Of a stretch of DNA of 64,000 nucleotides, positions 10,417-22,692 are shown in pieces. Source of the stretch: Arthrinium phaeospermum (taxonomy: Eukaryota; Ascomycota; Sordariomycetes; Amphisphaeriales; Apiosporaceae); contig QYRS01000004.1 in NCBI GenBank assembly GCA_006503535.1, positions 1,612,001 through 1,676,000 of the forward strand. Direction: 5' to 3'. Under the pieces are notes generated by a model. That model was not told the origin of the DNA and did no database searches. It saw only the letters and a list, made by a program, of their open reading frames with translations. Position 1 is the first letter of the stretch. Each line of letters begins with the position of its first letter. A program made the translations under genes and the position numbers.

Positions 10417-12469
10417 GGCGCGCTACTCGGCCGACCGACGAAGGACTACGTTCCAATCAGTCGCATGCCAGGCTGCGGGTGGTATCTCAAGAACGTTGGC
10501 CGTGCGGGTGATGGAAGCCGGGGCGCATGTTCTCTGGGTGTCCAAACGCAATTCAATTGATTAGAGACATGGGCGATATGCTAAAAGGGAGGTTGCGGCA
10601 GGACGATACGGCGTGGCAGATTACGAGATTGCCATGTGAAGGGGGGTTTAATGAAATATGCAGAGCCCCCAAATACAGTGACCAGCGCAAATGCGTTGGC
10701 GTGATATAACCAGACAGGCGAGACAAATGGATGTGGACGTTTATGGAGTGGCATGTGTTAGAGGCTTTTGGCGTCGCCTGAGAACGTTAGCGCACGGCAC
10801 TCATTTGCTGGCTGCCCGTGTAAGTACTGTAGGTACCTTGTGGGATGGTAGTTGCGCGCGTCACCTCCGTCGCTCATTTTCCCCTTTCTGCCACCCCCCA
10901 AACTGGGATCCTCGGCCCATGGGTAATACTTGTCAGCTTGTGTACCTAACACACTACTAGGTCAGGCACAAAAGTCCCGACAAGACATAGTTTATACTTG
11001 CATGGATGGTATAAATTCAACCTTCCAGAACGCACGTGGATTGATCGATTAGGTAGCATCCGGCCAGGATGATATGCCACATCCCTACTCGAGAATCGAT
11101 GCATCGCACGCCCAATCTGGATTTCCAAAGGGAGGGCAATGCAGCATAGCTACCTCGTATGCAGATTGCCGGCTCAAGTAGATTGTTCATCGTCATCAAC
11201 AGTCATTCGAGACGAAAGGCCACAAATGCACAATGGACATTGCTAAGGAATTTGTTTCCTGCCGAGATTGGGAGCCTGGAGGAGCGACGAGCATTCGCTG
11301 GGATGATGCAGTGTTACTTACCACGCTCCATCCTGAATATGGCGACGTTCATAGGAGCGCACCCCAAGGTCGCTATTTTCAAGCGGTTGTACTATCTCAA
11401 TACTCTCGCTCTACCACGCATGCAAGTCGAGCTCAGTGTTCTTGAAAAGAACTGCGGGATCAGGTCCAGATAGATTCACTAGACCAAACAGAGCTGTCTA
11501 CGATCGTGACTGGCGGGATCTGAACCAGACCAAGTTGTACTGATGCCATGACTTCCAGGGAAGCATTAATACTACAGTATTAACTGCGCAAGATAGGATC
11601 ACCTGCAGAGAATGAAACAATCCTTCGAAATTCCCAGTCCTATCTGCCCGGTGAAAGCCGTGTTCTCTTCTGCGCAAGAAGGACTGGCAAATCTAACTCG
11701 AATGAATATACTCGATTCTAGCGTTTCCAGCGGGGAGACGATCCGCAACTCTCTACGCGGACTAACACGCCTAGAACAGCACTTGCCTGATTGCTTCCTG
11801 CGGCGGCTTTCGCCGTTCTGTATGTCATGACGAACATGACGCAACGGCTACTTATCTTCCCTCTTCCTTTTCCGCTCTCTTTCTCGATCATCGGCGGCAT
11901 AGGATTCCTTGTCACGCTTCTGGTCATCTTCGTGTTGCTTGTTCTGGGAGATGGCCGAATGTATATGGCATGAGTCTGGAAAGGATATAGTGAAAGCAAC
12001 TTGCATCGTGTGGTCTTCTCGTAGTTGAAAATGGGACAGATCAAGTCACTATTTACTCGCATTAGCTCAAGATCTTCGATAGTGTGATCGCCTGTCGACC
12101 CCTGGCGCCGGTGTTACTCTTCAAGGGATAAAAGGCATATCTTGGGAGAGTCTAACGGAAATTCCTAGAATGGTTGACTGTATCCTCACCCAGCCCCCTT
12201 CCTTTCAGGCATGTTGCGGTAGAGGGGACGGTAATTCTCGTGGTTTCATGTCGCCTGCCAAATGTAATTGATTTCGCGGCACATTCTCGAGCCGCCAGAT
12301 AGAAGGAGAAAGTCAAGCAACATGCTGTTAAGGTCTATTAATTACTTAGTGTACAATGTATTATAACCCGACAAACCCTACACAGCCTCTGAGCATCGAA
12401 GGCAAGAAGAAAAAAGGATGACCCTGGCAAGTTTTCCTTTCCCGACAAAAGAAACACCCACCTTCTCCC
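10417..12469. other. intergenic between two minus-strand genes
   Basis: About 2 kb holding the promoter of the 1245-residue gene at its left and the 3' flank of SAC1 at its right. Open frames are short and lack domains. TAGGTA/TACCTA-type words occur at about 10830. No RNA gene recognised. Confidence 0.6.
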
Positions 12470-14645
12470 CTACTCGATTCTCTTCTTCCCCTCCTCGACA
12501 CTGAGGTACTTTGCGGTGCTCAAACCCCGTTCGTGCTTCGCCACTAGCGGTCCGATCAGCTTGTCCTTCCTGATCTTGCTGATCGTGTCTTGGTAGCCTT
12601 CGACAGCCCACGGGCGGGGGTTCAGCTTGGGCCAGTTGACCTGCAGAGGAGGTTAGTACACTACGCCAGCTACAATATCGCATATGAGCAACCATCTCAA
12701 GTGGACTTACATATAGCATGCCGTTGCTCATAATGAAGCGACCACACCAGGCGGCAACAACTGTCCAGAACATCATGAATATCCGCATGGTGATGACGGA
12801 AGCGTCGGCAGGTCGGCGCGTGAACAGAGCCAAGAAGATGAAGAAAACGCTGAAGCCAAATACATAGGGAATGCTTTGAATGAGCACCGGTCTACGGTCC
12901 GCAAAGACGAGGGAGGAGCCAATGTTGCCCTCCGAGGGCTCGTAAGCCCCCAAGAATAGGTCAAATGCGTCTTGGCGCGGCCCATCGCGGAAGTTGTTGA
13001 GATAAAAGCGAGTGACGGCAATGTTACCATCTGCCAGCTTGCCAGCAGTAGTGCGTGTACCCATGCGGGTGATATCTGTCTTCATGGCACCTGTGCCGGC
13101 ATAGGCGCGCGAGACAGTGTCGGCATTATCAGCCCAGATATTGCGGAAGAGGAAGTAAAATTCCGTGTCGGCAGTGGCAAAGTCCTCGCCGCGCTGCAGA
13201 AGTCCAAGGTCCACAAACATGCGGTCCAGGGTCCAGCGGGCCAGCATGCTTTGCACGACATTCGTACGGTCCAAGGAGTCCATGCAGTTGGTTCGCACGA
13301 TGCTGGTCTGGAAGTTGCGCGTCTCCAAGCCCCCGTTGGCCGGCATATCAACACCGCGGAAGTACTGCTGTACCATCAAGGCATCCTTGAGCTGATCGAC
13401 AAGTAGCATCGCGCGTTGCATTTGCATGCCCCTTGTTTCGTGGTGATAGTCGAAATACACATAGTGCAAGCGGTCGTACTCCTGCTTTGAAGAACTAGGC
13501 TCAACCACGTGGAACTTCTCATCCGTCCTAGCGTCAGCCTTGGTACCTTCCTTGGGCGAAGTTACAAGCGTTGACACCATCTCCTCGTAGGCATCCTTCA
13601 TGCGCTTCTCCCGCCCCTTTTGGTTGACCAGGTTGACCAAGAAGTTATCGCCATAAATTCGAATTTGCTCATCGAAGTGTTTCTTGGCCGCGGGAAGCGC
13701 CATCTCACATGACTTAACCTGCAGCTTTGGCGTGTACTTGAGAGCGTTAATTTCTGCCCAGTAGGTCGGTATGCTTCCTCTGGTCTGAACGTAGGAGAGA
13801 ATCTGCATCTCTTTGCCCTCGGAACCGCCAAGCTTGCCGCTTTGCATGTCGGTACTCCCAGCAAATCCACCCATGCCACTTCCTGTATCGTTCAGAATGA
13901 CCACTTGTTCCGTCTCGTTGTAGTTGGCCGCATGCCCCTCTGCATCGAGTCCTCGAGTGAAGTATCTCGTGCCGGCACGATAGCGAGACTTGCGCGTGAT
14001 GAGACTGATGGTCAGAGGCTGGCCCTTGAGGGTGGTCGGTCGAATCTCAAGAGTTCCCCACATGACAGGCAGGATGAAAGGGTCGGTAGCAGGCTGAGCA
14101 CCATGCTGCGACCGGCTGCCCCTCGCACGGAATTCCATGAGGTCCGTCTGGACGAACTTGTTCCAGAAGAAACGGTCATCGGCTCGCATCCATATGGGCT
14201 TCGAGACGTCGATATTGGCTTGTCGCTGGAAGCTGTTGGTAAGGTCGAGCGAATAGGAGAAGTACATGGGCCCTGTCATGACGAAGGTCTTAAGCAAGGA
14301 GAGGAACTGGTCCTCGTCTGGGTCTCGTATCTGACGCTCGCGCATGGGCAGGAAGTCGGTCGAGATGACCTTGTATACCATATGGCCCTTGAGGCGGCCC
14401 ATGGGCTGAGCCTTGGTGATTATGATGACATACTTGTCCAGTCTCAACCTAATCATACCCAGAATGCCAGCAACGCTGGTCTGACGGGTGATGCGCTTGT
14501 TGGGATAGGAACTTCCCTCGCTCAAGCGCAAATCCCCGGTGGGACGGTCGATGACCAGAGCCGGCGCATTAGGAGAGGAGGGCGATGTGAAGGTGTACGA
14601 CTCTGGCGCCACCTGGACGTTGATATCGCGAAAGGGGAGACTCAT
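12470..14645 (-). CDS. SAC1: phosphoinositide phosphatase Sac1 (SAC domain, ER/Golgi)
   Basis: Removes the phosphate from PI4P (and other monophosphorylated phosphoinositides) at ER/Golgi membranes. Two exons, 14645-12711 and 12640-12470, with a 70-bp intron 12641-12710 (GTAAGT donor, CTAAC branch-like motif, CTGCAG acceptor) joined in phase 0, give 701 residues. Without the splice the C-terminus turns into nonsense. The N-terminal half is the SAC domain (LGMIRLRLDKYVIIIT; MYFSYSLDLT). The CX5R(T) catalytic motif CMDSLDRT is intact, with Cys454 and Arg460. Two hydrophobic helices near residues 575-640 (IPYVFGFSVFFIFLALF and the following segment) are the membrane anchor of Sac1-type enzymes, separating it from soluble SAC proteins such as Fig4. 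The tail WPKLNPRPWAVEGYQDTISK matches the family ending. It is divergent from the Rab5 gene with about 1.2 kb between starts. Confidence 0.95.
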
Positions 14646-15871
14646 GGTGACGGTGATGGGCGGGCGTTGATGGCCTGGACCTGCCCGGGGTTACAGAAGC
14701 GATAGCGGAGTGTGTTCAAGTGCGTCGGTCTTCCTTAGAGCATAGTTCTGTCGGGTCGTTGTACAAAGTGATTCTTGAACTGTGAGTAGGTAAGTACTTG
14801 TTGCAGGTGTTGTAGCCTGGTGATGGAGCAGTGGCTACTTACGTCTTTAGCAATGCTGCCACGATCCCCTGACTTTATTAACACGAATTGACTTCCAGGG
14901 GGTGCTCTGGACGTACAGTATTGCGATGGGGAAACCTGGCAAGCTTGTGATGCCAGTCTAGCGTTCAGTGGATGCTTTCGCCCGAGTAAAGCAGCACGGG
15001 CCGTGACCTCATAGTGTGCGTGTGCGTCTGCTGCTGAGCCACATCTTTGTGCATATGCCCATCGACGCAGCAGCACGTGGATCATTTGATTGATTAGGTG
15101 ACGGACGGACATCCATTCCTCACCGAAGGCAAGTACATCAATGTAGTCTCCTTTACATTCACAGCATTTACAAAACACATAGCAAGTGCAAACGTGGGTG
15201 GTCATTTTTAGAGACGAAGCCGAGTACGGGTGCTTGAATCCCTATCGACTTTATGTAGTTTGAAGCCGACATATTCCGCCTGTTGGTACAAACTGTAGGC
15301 AATAGGTAGGTACTAGGTAATATTGAAGGTGGCTCATAGAACATTTGGGCAATTTAATATGCTGGAAGCACATCGAGCTTAGACATCGGGGTCTGGAGTT
15401 ACTCGTCACCTGTTACCTTAGTGCAGGTACATGTTCATAAGTGTGTGGCTAGGAGGTAGGTAATCCCCCCCAACAGCGATAATCTTCAGCGCAAAGCAGC
15501 GCACCGAGCACCCAGAGCGCAAGGACCCGACACCCGCGACCATTGGAACTTCCGGGCGCCACCTGCATTCATCCAACTGACGTGGGCCAGTTGCTCAGCC
15601 AGACAGAAGACTGGAACAGCGGCAGCTTCAACAAGGCAGTCACATTTGAATAACGGCCATCCTAAGTACAGCCCAAACGAAACCATCTACACTTACTCGG
15701 CATTTCATCACCAAACCTTCACCAACAAAGAACGATTTCTTCTCTCCTTACGCCCATAACGAAACCTTGCCTCCTCTTCGCCTCTGGAATACCAGAATCC
15801 TACAACTTTCACAACAAAGCGACCCGTCGCAACCCACCTAGATAACCCACCGACCTTCTTTCATCATCACA
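14646..15871. promoter_or_regulatory. shared divergent promoter region of SAC1 and RAB5
   Basis: Contains no credible gene. The right 250 bp is C/T-rich on the plus strand, as is usual in the 5' leader of fungal genes. TAGGTAGGTA-type words occur at 15302-15320 and 15451-15463. Core promoter positions cannot be set from sequence alone. Confidence 0.6.
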
Positions 15872-16722
15872 ATGTCGACCAGAGGTGGCCCAGCAGCTGC
15901 GCGTGGAATGAACGCTCGATTTGCGCAGTTCAAGCTGGTTTTACTAGGTACGTCCAATTCTGACGTCTGCATTGCGCTTCAGTGCTAATGTTGTTCTACA
16001 GGAGAATCCGCAGTCGGCAAGGTAACGAACGGCCCTCTCGGTTGATGCGAAAATCTCAAGCCATCCTTACTGACTCTATACGGGCAGAGTTCGATTGTTC
16101 TTCGTTTTGTCAAGGACCAGTTTGATTCCTACCGCGAATCCACCATTGGCGCTGCATTCCTCACACAGACCATCTCTTTGGACGAGAACACCACGGTGAA
16201 GTTCGAGATCTGGGATACGGCAGGCCAGGAACGCTACAAGTCCCTGGCACCTATGTACTACCGCAACGCGAACTGCGCCGTCGTTGTATACGACATCACA
16301 CAAGCTGTGCGTTATGGCCTAGCAGGAGATTGACTACACGAGCGAGGCTAACCTTTCTGCAATAGGCTTCTCTGGATAAGGCCAAGTCATGGGTTAAGGA
16401 GCTGCAGCGACAGGCGAACGAGAACATTATTATCGCACTTGCAGGAAATAAGTTGGATTTGGTGACCGAGCAGCCCGACAAGCGGGCTGTACCCGCCGCG
16501 GATGCCGAAGCGTACGCCAACGAAGCTGGTCTCTTATTCTTCGAGACCTCGGCCAAGACTGCAGAGAATGTGCGTGAGCTATTCACAGCCATCGCCAAGA
16601 AACTGCCGCTGGACCAAGTCGGTCCTAGACATAGCCGACCTGGACAGCGATCAGGAGGCGTGAGTCTGGGGGCGAGCGGTGAGGGCGCAAACACACAAGC
16701 CGGGGGGGCTTGCAGCTGTTAA
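15872..16722 (+). CDS. Rab5-type small GTPase (Ypt5/Vps21 family)
   Basis: Early-endosome Rab GTPase controlling endocytic fusion. Four exons, 15872-15947, 16002-16021, 16088-16306 and 16366-16722, with introns of 54, 66 and 59 bp, give 223 residues. The second exon is only 20 bp but is required to complete the P-loop GESAVGKSS (residues 26-34). Further motifs are WDTAGQE (74-80), GNKLDL (132-137) and ETSAKT. The run [20 protein letters not shown] is the Rab5 signature. The C-terminus ends GGACSC, with two cysteines for geranylgeranylation. The start follows a C/T-rich leader and gives the usual short Gly/Ala-rich N-terminal extension. Many ascomycetes have two Rab5 paralogues (Vps21 and Ypt52 groups), so the exact orthologue is left open. 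Confidence 0.95.
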
Positions 16723-17480
16723 GAGGCTTTGCTTGGGGTTTCTACGAGAGAGCTGCCGACTCGGACCCGGTATCCTCTTTACTATCGGAGTATCATGAGG
16801 TTGGACGGCATAGGCTTTATAATACACTGCGTTGATTCGAGTTTGATATCCATTTATTGTCTGATTAGGTAGGCAAGTAGGCAGAGAGGTTGGCAAATCG
16901 CAGTTAAACAAACAATTCATGAAAACATACACCGGAAACCAGACGACAGTGGATAGCGTGGATTGAATACGACTGTATGATTGTACGATCTGGGGAATAT
17001 AGTCGGATTTTATGCATGGTTGAAAGCGACGATGGGGATGGGGATGGGGTGACATTTGCTACATGGTTCTATCAATGGCGACGGGGGCCAGTTACCAGAC
17101 CTTTTCCTGCTTCATCAATATGAACACGCGTGCAATAGTGCCATTCTTCCAATGTAGACTTTCCTCGTTTGCCCGTAGCCTTGAAGCAGCAGTCCGCATA
17201 GTCAGATCAATTTGGTCACGCCAGGTAGGTAATTATCAACGCTGGCGACGGGAAGCTTCAATCAATCCAGACTGCCCGCTGCTGCATTACGTATGACCTG
17301 GCTAATACTTTGTACCTGTGTACTTGCTGCCCGGGATCCACCGGCAACGCAAAAAAGCTCCATAGCCTGTCGACCGAACCCAAGGTCCCCAGCAGCACAG
17401 CGTTTTTACCTCAATCAGTGCAATAACACCACCAGTCTATCCACCACAACTGCTCTCTTGGACAGTTCCTCGATGTCCTC
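16723..17480. other. intergenic, promoter of MIC60
   Basis: No gene recognised. Holds the RAB5 3' flank and the MIC60 promoter. TAGGTAGG-type words are at 16865 and 17224. Open frames here are short and motif-free. Confidence 0.6.
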
Positions 17481-19542
17481 ATGTTGCGGTCTTCCTTGCG
17501 ATCCGTAAGGGCAGTGGGCAATGCGCCCATTGCCTCTGCTGTTTCCCGTCAATGGCAGCCTGCAATTGCCTCGACTGTCCGCGTGGCTGGAAGGGTACGA
17601 CGATGATGCAATTCCCCCCAAACTGCTGCCACGAGCATGTCATTGACCACAGTTTATGCAGAGATTCTATGCCGACGACAAGAAGATAGACGACTCGAAG
17701 CTTCCCCAGTCTGAGACTACAACCTCGGTCGCCAGCGAACTCCCTTCGCTGAAGACAGAAAGCCAGGTCGCAGCCAAGGATGTTCCTCTCACACCTCCCG
17801 AGCCCGAGGCCATTGCGTCTTCAGCAGCGACTGGAGCAAAGCTTCCTACGCCCCCGCCTATGCCGGTCAAGAAGAAGAAGGGCTTCTTCCGCCGTCTTCG
17901 CAACCTGGTCCTTACCCTTATGATTCTCGGCACCGTGACGTTCGGCGGTGGTGTTGCGTATTCGCGCATCAGTGACAACTTCCACGACTTCTTCACCGAG
18001 TATGTGCCTTTCGGCGAGCAGGCCGTTCTCTACTTCGAAGAGTTGGACCTTAAGAAGCGATACCCACGCAGTCTGACTGGCAGCTTGTCGCGACCGAAGG
18101 ATGCTGGTGCCGAAATCAAGGTCGGTCCCCAAAGCGGAGCTTCTTGGAGAGTTGCAGACAGCGGCGAGAGGACCTCTAGCGCTGTCGGCAAGTCCTCCCC
18201 TAAGAAAGAGACTAAGAGCAAGAGCGAGTCGAAGCCTGTGTCCGAAGCCTCGGCGAAGGCTGTTGAGAAGGTCGTTGAACCCACGAGACAAACAAAATCT
18301 GCGGGTTCTTACAAAACCCCCGAAGTTGACGAGCCTTCTCGGTTCCCGCCTGCTTCCCCTATCGATCCCCTCACGGTCAAGGATGCCGAGGACCCCGTGG
18401 TCCAGGATTTGGTCAAGATGCTCAACGATATCATCACCGTGGTCAACGCCGATAACTCGGACGACCGCTTCTCTTCCACTATCGGAAAGGCCAAGAACGA
18501 GCTTAACAAGATAGGTTCCAAGATTCGCGCTCTGAAGACCCAGGCCGAGGAGGAAGCTGCCTCCCAGGTTGCTTCTAAAGTCAACGAGTTTGACTCAGCC
18601 GCCAGCGAGCTTGTAGCGCGTGTTGAGAAGGCTTTGATTGCTCAGGAGAGCGCCTGGCGCGAAGAGTTCGAGGCTGAGATCAAGCGGCTGCACGAAACAT
18701 ACAACTCACGCATCCAGACCGAGATGGAGCGTGAGAAGCTTGTCAACGAGCAGAAGCTTACCAACAAACTGCTTGAACAGGCCGTTCAGCTGAAGCGCCA
18801 ATTCCAGTCGGAGATCAAGAAAAGCGTCGAAAGTGAGCGCCAGGGCCGCTTGGGCAAGTTGGACCAGCTCAGCGGGGCTATCAAGGAGCTTGAGCGACTG
18901 ACCACTGGCTGGAACGATGTGGTGGACATGAACCTCCGGACACAGCAACTCCATGTTGCTGTCGAGGCTGTCCGTGCTAGTCTCGAGGATTCCGAGCACC
19001 CGCGACCTTTCGTCCGCGAGCTTGTTGCCCTCCGATCAATTGCATCAGATGACGAGGTCGTTAATGCTGCTATCGCATCTATCAACCCTACTGCCTACCA
19101 GCGCGGCATTAGCAACCCCTCTCAGCTCATCGACCGATTCCGACGTGTGGCCTCAGAAGTACGCAAGGCTAGCCTCCTACCCGAGGATGCCGGCGTGGCC
19201 AGCCATGCCAGCAGTTATGTCCTGAGCAAGGTCATGTTCAAGAAGCAGGGACTCGCGGCCGGTGACGATGTCGAAAGCATCCTCACGAGGACACAAACCT
19301 ATCTCGAAGAGGGTGACTTGGACCGTGCGGCGCGAGAGATGAACGGGCTTCAGGGCTGGGCCAAGACTCTGAGCAAAGACTGGCTCGGCGAGGTGAGGAA
19401 GGTTCTCGAAGTCCAGCAGGCGCTTGACGTAAGTTGATTCCCAGTTTTCTCATTCGGTATACCATCATCAATATTCTAACAAATTGTCTTGCAGGTTATT
19501 TCCACCGAGGCTAGACTTCAAAGTCTCAAGGTTGAGCAGTAA
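17481..19542 (+). CDS. MIC60: MICOS complex subunit Mic60 / mitofilin
   Basis: Core subunit of the MICOS complex that holds cristae junctions in the inner mitochondrial membrane. Three exons, 17481-17594, 17662-19428 and 19495-19542, with introns of 67 and 66 bp, both phase 0, give 642 residues. Exon 1 encodes a 38-residue presequence rich in Arg/Ser/Ala with no acidic residue (MLRSSLRSVRAVGNAPIAS), followed at once by RFYADD, a typical processing region. One transmembrane helix spans about residues 118-138 (LVLTLMILGTVTFGGG), preceded by a KKKKGFFRR basic stop. A disordered, then long coiled-coil, region follows, and the C-terminal mitofilin signature ends QQALDVISTEARLQSLKVEQ. The last exon is only 15 codons but is needed for that ending. 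Length and layout match fungal Mic60. Confidence is high. Confidence 0.95.
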
Positions 19543-19893
19543 TTACGAATTGTAAAGGTTCCCTATGTTGACTGTATACTTGCCATTCAAGCGTATCATG
19601 GGGCGGATACGCCTCTAGAGATGAAGAATGGGGGCCCTGGAGTCTGTACTATAGAAAACATGAATAGACCATGATGCCTAAGATGAACGGAAGACCTCGC
19701 TTTATTGGTGAAAGTCGTGTATTTCTAGAGCAACAAATGAGGCACTCTTGTAGACTGCGCTTTGTTAACTGATAAGGGATCTGGATCATGGATATACTTC
19801 ATAACGAGGCCTCCAACCAAAACCTGAACGCCGTACGTGATGCAGCAACGGTGATATAGTCAATCATACAGTGTGGTATTTTGCTTTAAGTAT
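19543..19893. other. convergent 3' flanks of MIC60 and PIG-P
   Basis: About 350 bp between two convergent stop codons. No open frame of interest; it carries the 3' untranslated regions of both genes. Confidence 0.6.
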
Positions 19894-20652
19894 TCAACCA
19901 CTAGCTTCTCTAGCTGTCTCATCTTTATAGCTCACATGGCCTCCGTAAAGAACCTCATTTACGCCTGCCAATGGCACATCCATGACCGCATCGGTGCCCC
20001 TATTCCATATGCGATGCCAATCGAGCTCCCTCGCCGGCATCTGATGACGCTTGCTGGCACCTTTCTCATCAGCAGCAGCAGCAGCGGCTCTCCCCTGTCC
20101 CCGGATGCGGCCCCGGGAGTCGATAGTAGCGACGTTGGCGGCGTCGTCGACAATAGTCTCGAGGTCCGTTAGGGGCAGCGTCAGGTACTCGACGTTGTAG
20201 GCGGCCAGGGCGACGTAGATGTAGACGATGAGCATGACGAGGAAGGCGGGGATGGCCAGCGCCCACCACCGGTTCGGGTAGTAGTAGATGCCCATGGCGT
20301 GCAGGAAGGCCGAGGGGAGGTACGCCCACAGTAGGTAGACCAGGAAGGTCAGCGTGCTGAACAGGTACAGCACGAAGCCGTAGTACTCGTACGTCGGGAC
20401 CTGGGGCGCCGCCCGCGGCACCGGCTCCAGCTCGTCGTCCGAGGCGTCGGGCGTCGTCGGCCGCGAGGGGCGCAGCAGCGAGGTCAGCGAGGGCGAGGGC
20501 GGGAGCGGCGTCGGCGGCCGCCCGTAGAAGGGCGGCGCGAAGTAGTTGGATGAGATGGGCGGCAGGGGCTGGGCTTCTTCGTCCGACGAGGCCTCTTCCG
20601 AGGACGTCTCCGGGAAGTCGAGCGCCGGGTCTTCGTCGGAGAAGTCGGACAT
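19894..20652 (-). CDS. PIG-P domain protein, GPI-GlcNAc transferase subunit (GPI19-type)
   Basis: Subunit of the ER complex that transfers GlcNAc to phosphatidylinositol in the first step of GPI-anchor synthesis. Single exon. I chose the ATG at 20652 (MSDFSDEDPALD), giving 252 residues; an upstream in-frame ATG at 20715 would add 21 residues of unlikely sequence. Residues 1-85 are disordered, acidic and Pro-rich. The PIG-P domain follows: EYYGFVLYLFSTLTFLVYLLWAYLP forms the first membrane helix (about 92-112), and WWALAIPAFLVMLIVYIYVAL the second (about 130-152), with YYPNRWW between them as in the family. The N-terminal extension makes the protein longer than the roughly 130-220 residues usual for PIG-P. 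Its start lies 536 bp from the divergent ARP4 start. Confidence 0.9.
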   Translation of the reverse strand: MSDFSDEDPALDFPETSSEEASSDEEAQPLPPISSNYFAPPFYGRPPTPLPPSPSLTSLLRPSRPTTPDASDDELEPVPRAAPQVPTYEYYGFVLYLFSTLTFLVYLLWAYLPSAFLHAMGIYYYPNRWWALAIPAFLVMLIVYIYVALAAYNVEYLTLPLTDLETIVDDAANVATIDSRGRIRGQGRAAAAAADEKGASKRHQMPARELDWHRIWNRGTDAVMDVPLAGVNEVLYGGHVSYKDETAREASG

Positions 20653-21188
20653 GCTGGGCTGGTTGCGATAGTATGCCAGCAGCGGTTGAATGGTGTGGGC
20701 GTGGATGTAGAGCACCGCGTATGTAATCGATTGGCGCAGTTCGCAGGACTAGACCTCAGACTGGTTGGACGGTCATTGCCAATATCCGGTTCCTGTGCTT
20801 TTTTACAAAGCGCCGGGAGCTGGCTTCAAAATCAGATCTCGAGCTTCACGGGTCCCGACTGCCATTGATTCGAGACGATGGTCGCATTGGAACATCAATC
20901 GCAGCTCCCCCACTACCAAAAGGAATATGGAATACCTGCGCGGTACCTGACTAGGAACTATCGAGTGCACGGGCCCGGCAGCTTACAACTAGCTTGAGGT
21001 AGCAGATCGCAACCACTAAGACTCAAGCTGCCTGCCACTTCCAATTCGCACCAGCCACGCGACGCGGTTCAACTCGAAGCTATTGCGATTCTCCCAACTT
21101 CGCGAAGCATTCCCAGCCTTCTTGCAATTGCCAAGCCAACAAACAACAGGCAGCAAGACCACCGAATCAATCGCAACACATCGCCATC
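20653..21188. promoter_or_regulatory. divergent promoter region of PIG-P and ARP4
   Basis: A 536-bp gap between two divergent start codons, with no open frame of note. It must hold both promoters. No specific factor site is claimed. Confidence 0.6.
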
Positions 21189-22692
21189 ATGGCTCAACCA
21201 CTCACTACGGCATCTGTGCCGACTGATATCTACGGCGGAGGTATGTTGTCAAAACGCCAGCCTCACTTTGAAACTTGATAGAGGTGGATGATGCTGATCA
21301 CCAAGAACAGACGAAGTATCAGCTCTCGTCCTTGATGCAGGATACTGCCAAACCCGCGCCGGCTTTGCAGGCGAAGATGTGCCCAAGTCCGTGCTCCCTT
21401 CTTTCTACGGCGCCATCAAAGACACCAATGCCGCCTCGGGCTCGCGCAACGTCTTTGGCGATGATTTCATATACGCTCGCCCCGACTTCGAAGTCAAGAA
21501 CTACATGTCAAGGACCGAGTCCGTCGTGGAAGATTGGGACACAGCTGTGCAAATGTGGGAGGCCATGCTCTTGGACCGCTTGCAACCCGAACGCCGCCAG
21601 ACGCAGCCCTCTAAGAACGGCCTGAACGATGGCGCAGACGGTGAAGGCGATGTTTCCATGGAGGATGCTGCTGTTTCTGCTGAGAACGCTGAGAATGCCG
21701 AGAAGCCCCTTGCCGAGAGTCCGCTGCTCATGACTGAGGCGCCTTGGAACCAGGGTAAGGCCCGGGAGAAGGCCATTGAAATCGCCATGGAGAACTGGGG
21801 CTGCCCTGCATTCTGGCTGTCGCGAACACCAGTCTGTGCGGCGTTTGCTGCTGGCAAGGCCAGCGCATTGGTGGTGGATGTAGGAGGCGCAAACACGAGC
21901 GTCACTGCCGTGCATGACGGCATGATCCTGAAGCGATCTATCCAGAAGTCGCATGTTGGCGGTATCTGGCTCTCTAACCAGATCCGTTCCATGTTTGACA
22001 GCAGTGACCCCAAGATTGAGGTCAGACCTAGCTACATGATCGAGAGCAAGGTCCCAGTCGATGCCGGCGCCCCCAGCCAAGCCATCCTCCGCAAACTCAA
22101 CTTCGATCTCCATCCCTCGTACCGTGCCTATGAGGATGAGCGTCTTCTTACCGAATACAAGGAGTCGGTGGTTGAGGTATGGCGTGGCCCTGGACGCTAC
22201 TCGAATCCCGGAAACGAAGATCTTGTTAAGACGCAGCCCGGTCGCATCTTCGAGATGCCAGACGGCTCAAACCAGATGTGGCGCGAACAGCGATTCCGCG
22301 TCTCTGAGGGCATGTGGGACGAAACCGCCCAACTCCCTACGACCTCGGAAGAAGAACGCATTACCAAGGCTCAGACGGTTCCTGAGCTGATCCGCGCCTG
22401 CCTTAACGCTGTGGACGTGGACTTGCGACCCAACTTGCTCGGCAATATTGTTGTTACGGGCGGCACGAGTCTGCTGAACGGGTTCAATGACCGCCTGAAC
22501 AACGAGCTGATGACCATGTACCCAGGTATGCGAGTCAAGTTGCACGCGGCTGGTCTTACTACGGAACGACGGTTCGGAGCGTGGATTGGCGGCTCCATCC
22601 TGGCAAGCTTGGGTACATTCCACCAAATGTGGATTTCGAAGAAGGAGTACGACGAGAACGGCGCTGGCATTGTCGAGAAACGTTGTAAGTAA
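21189..22692 (+). CDS. ARP4: actin-related protein 4 (INO80/SWR1/NuA4 subunit)
   Basis: Nuclear actin-related protein found in the NuA4 acetyltransferase and the INO80 and SWR1 remodellers. Two exons, 21189-21240 and 21311-22692, with a 70-bp intron after the first base of a codon, give 477 residues. The actin fold is clear: [29 protein letters not shown] at the N-terminus (the run is interrupted by the intron), VVDVGGANTSVTAVHDG for the second phosphate loop, NIVVTGGTSLLNGFNDRL, and WIGGSILASLGTFHQMWISK near the end. The Asp-Ala-Gly loop is the Arp4 version of actin's Asp-Asn-Gly. An acidic low-complexity insertion lies around residues 110-150 (GDVSMEDAAVSAENAENAEK), where fungal Arp4 proteins commonly vary. 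The end IVEKRCK fits Arp4. The early phase-1 intron matches the usual fungal layout. Confidence 0.93.

Noticed and set aside
12378..12710. Apparent longer C-terminus of SAC1 in the unspliced frame
   Set aside because: Removing the GTAAGT...CTGCAG interval at 12641-12710 restores a family-typical ending; the unspliced tail is intron read-through plus an out-of-frame exon.
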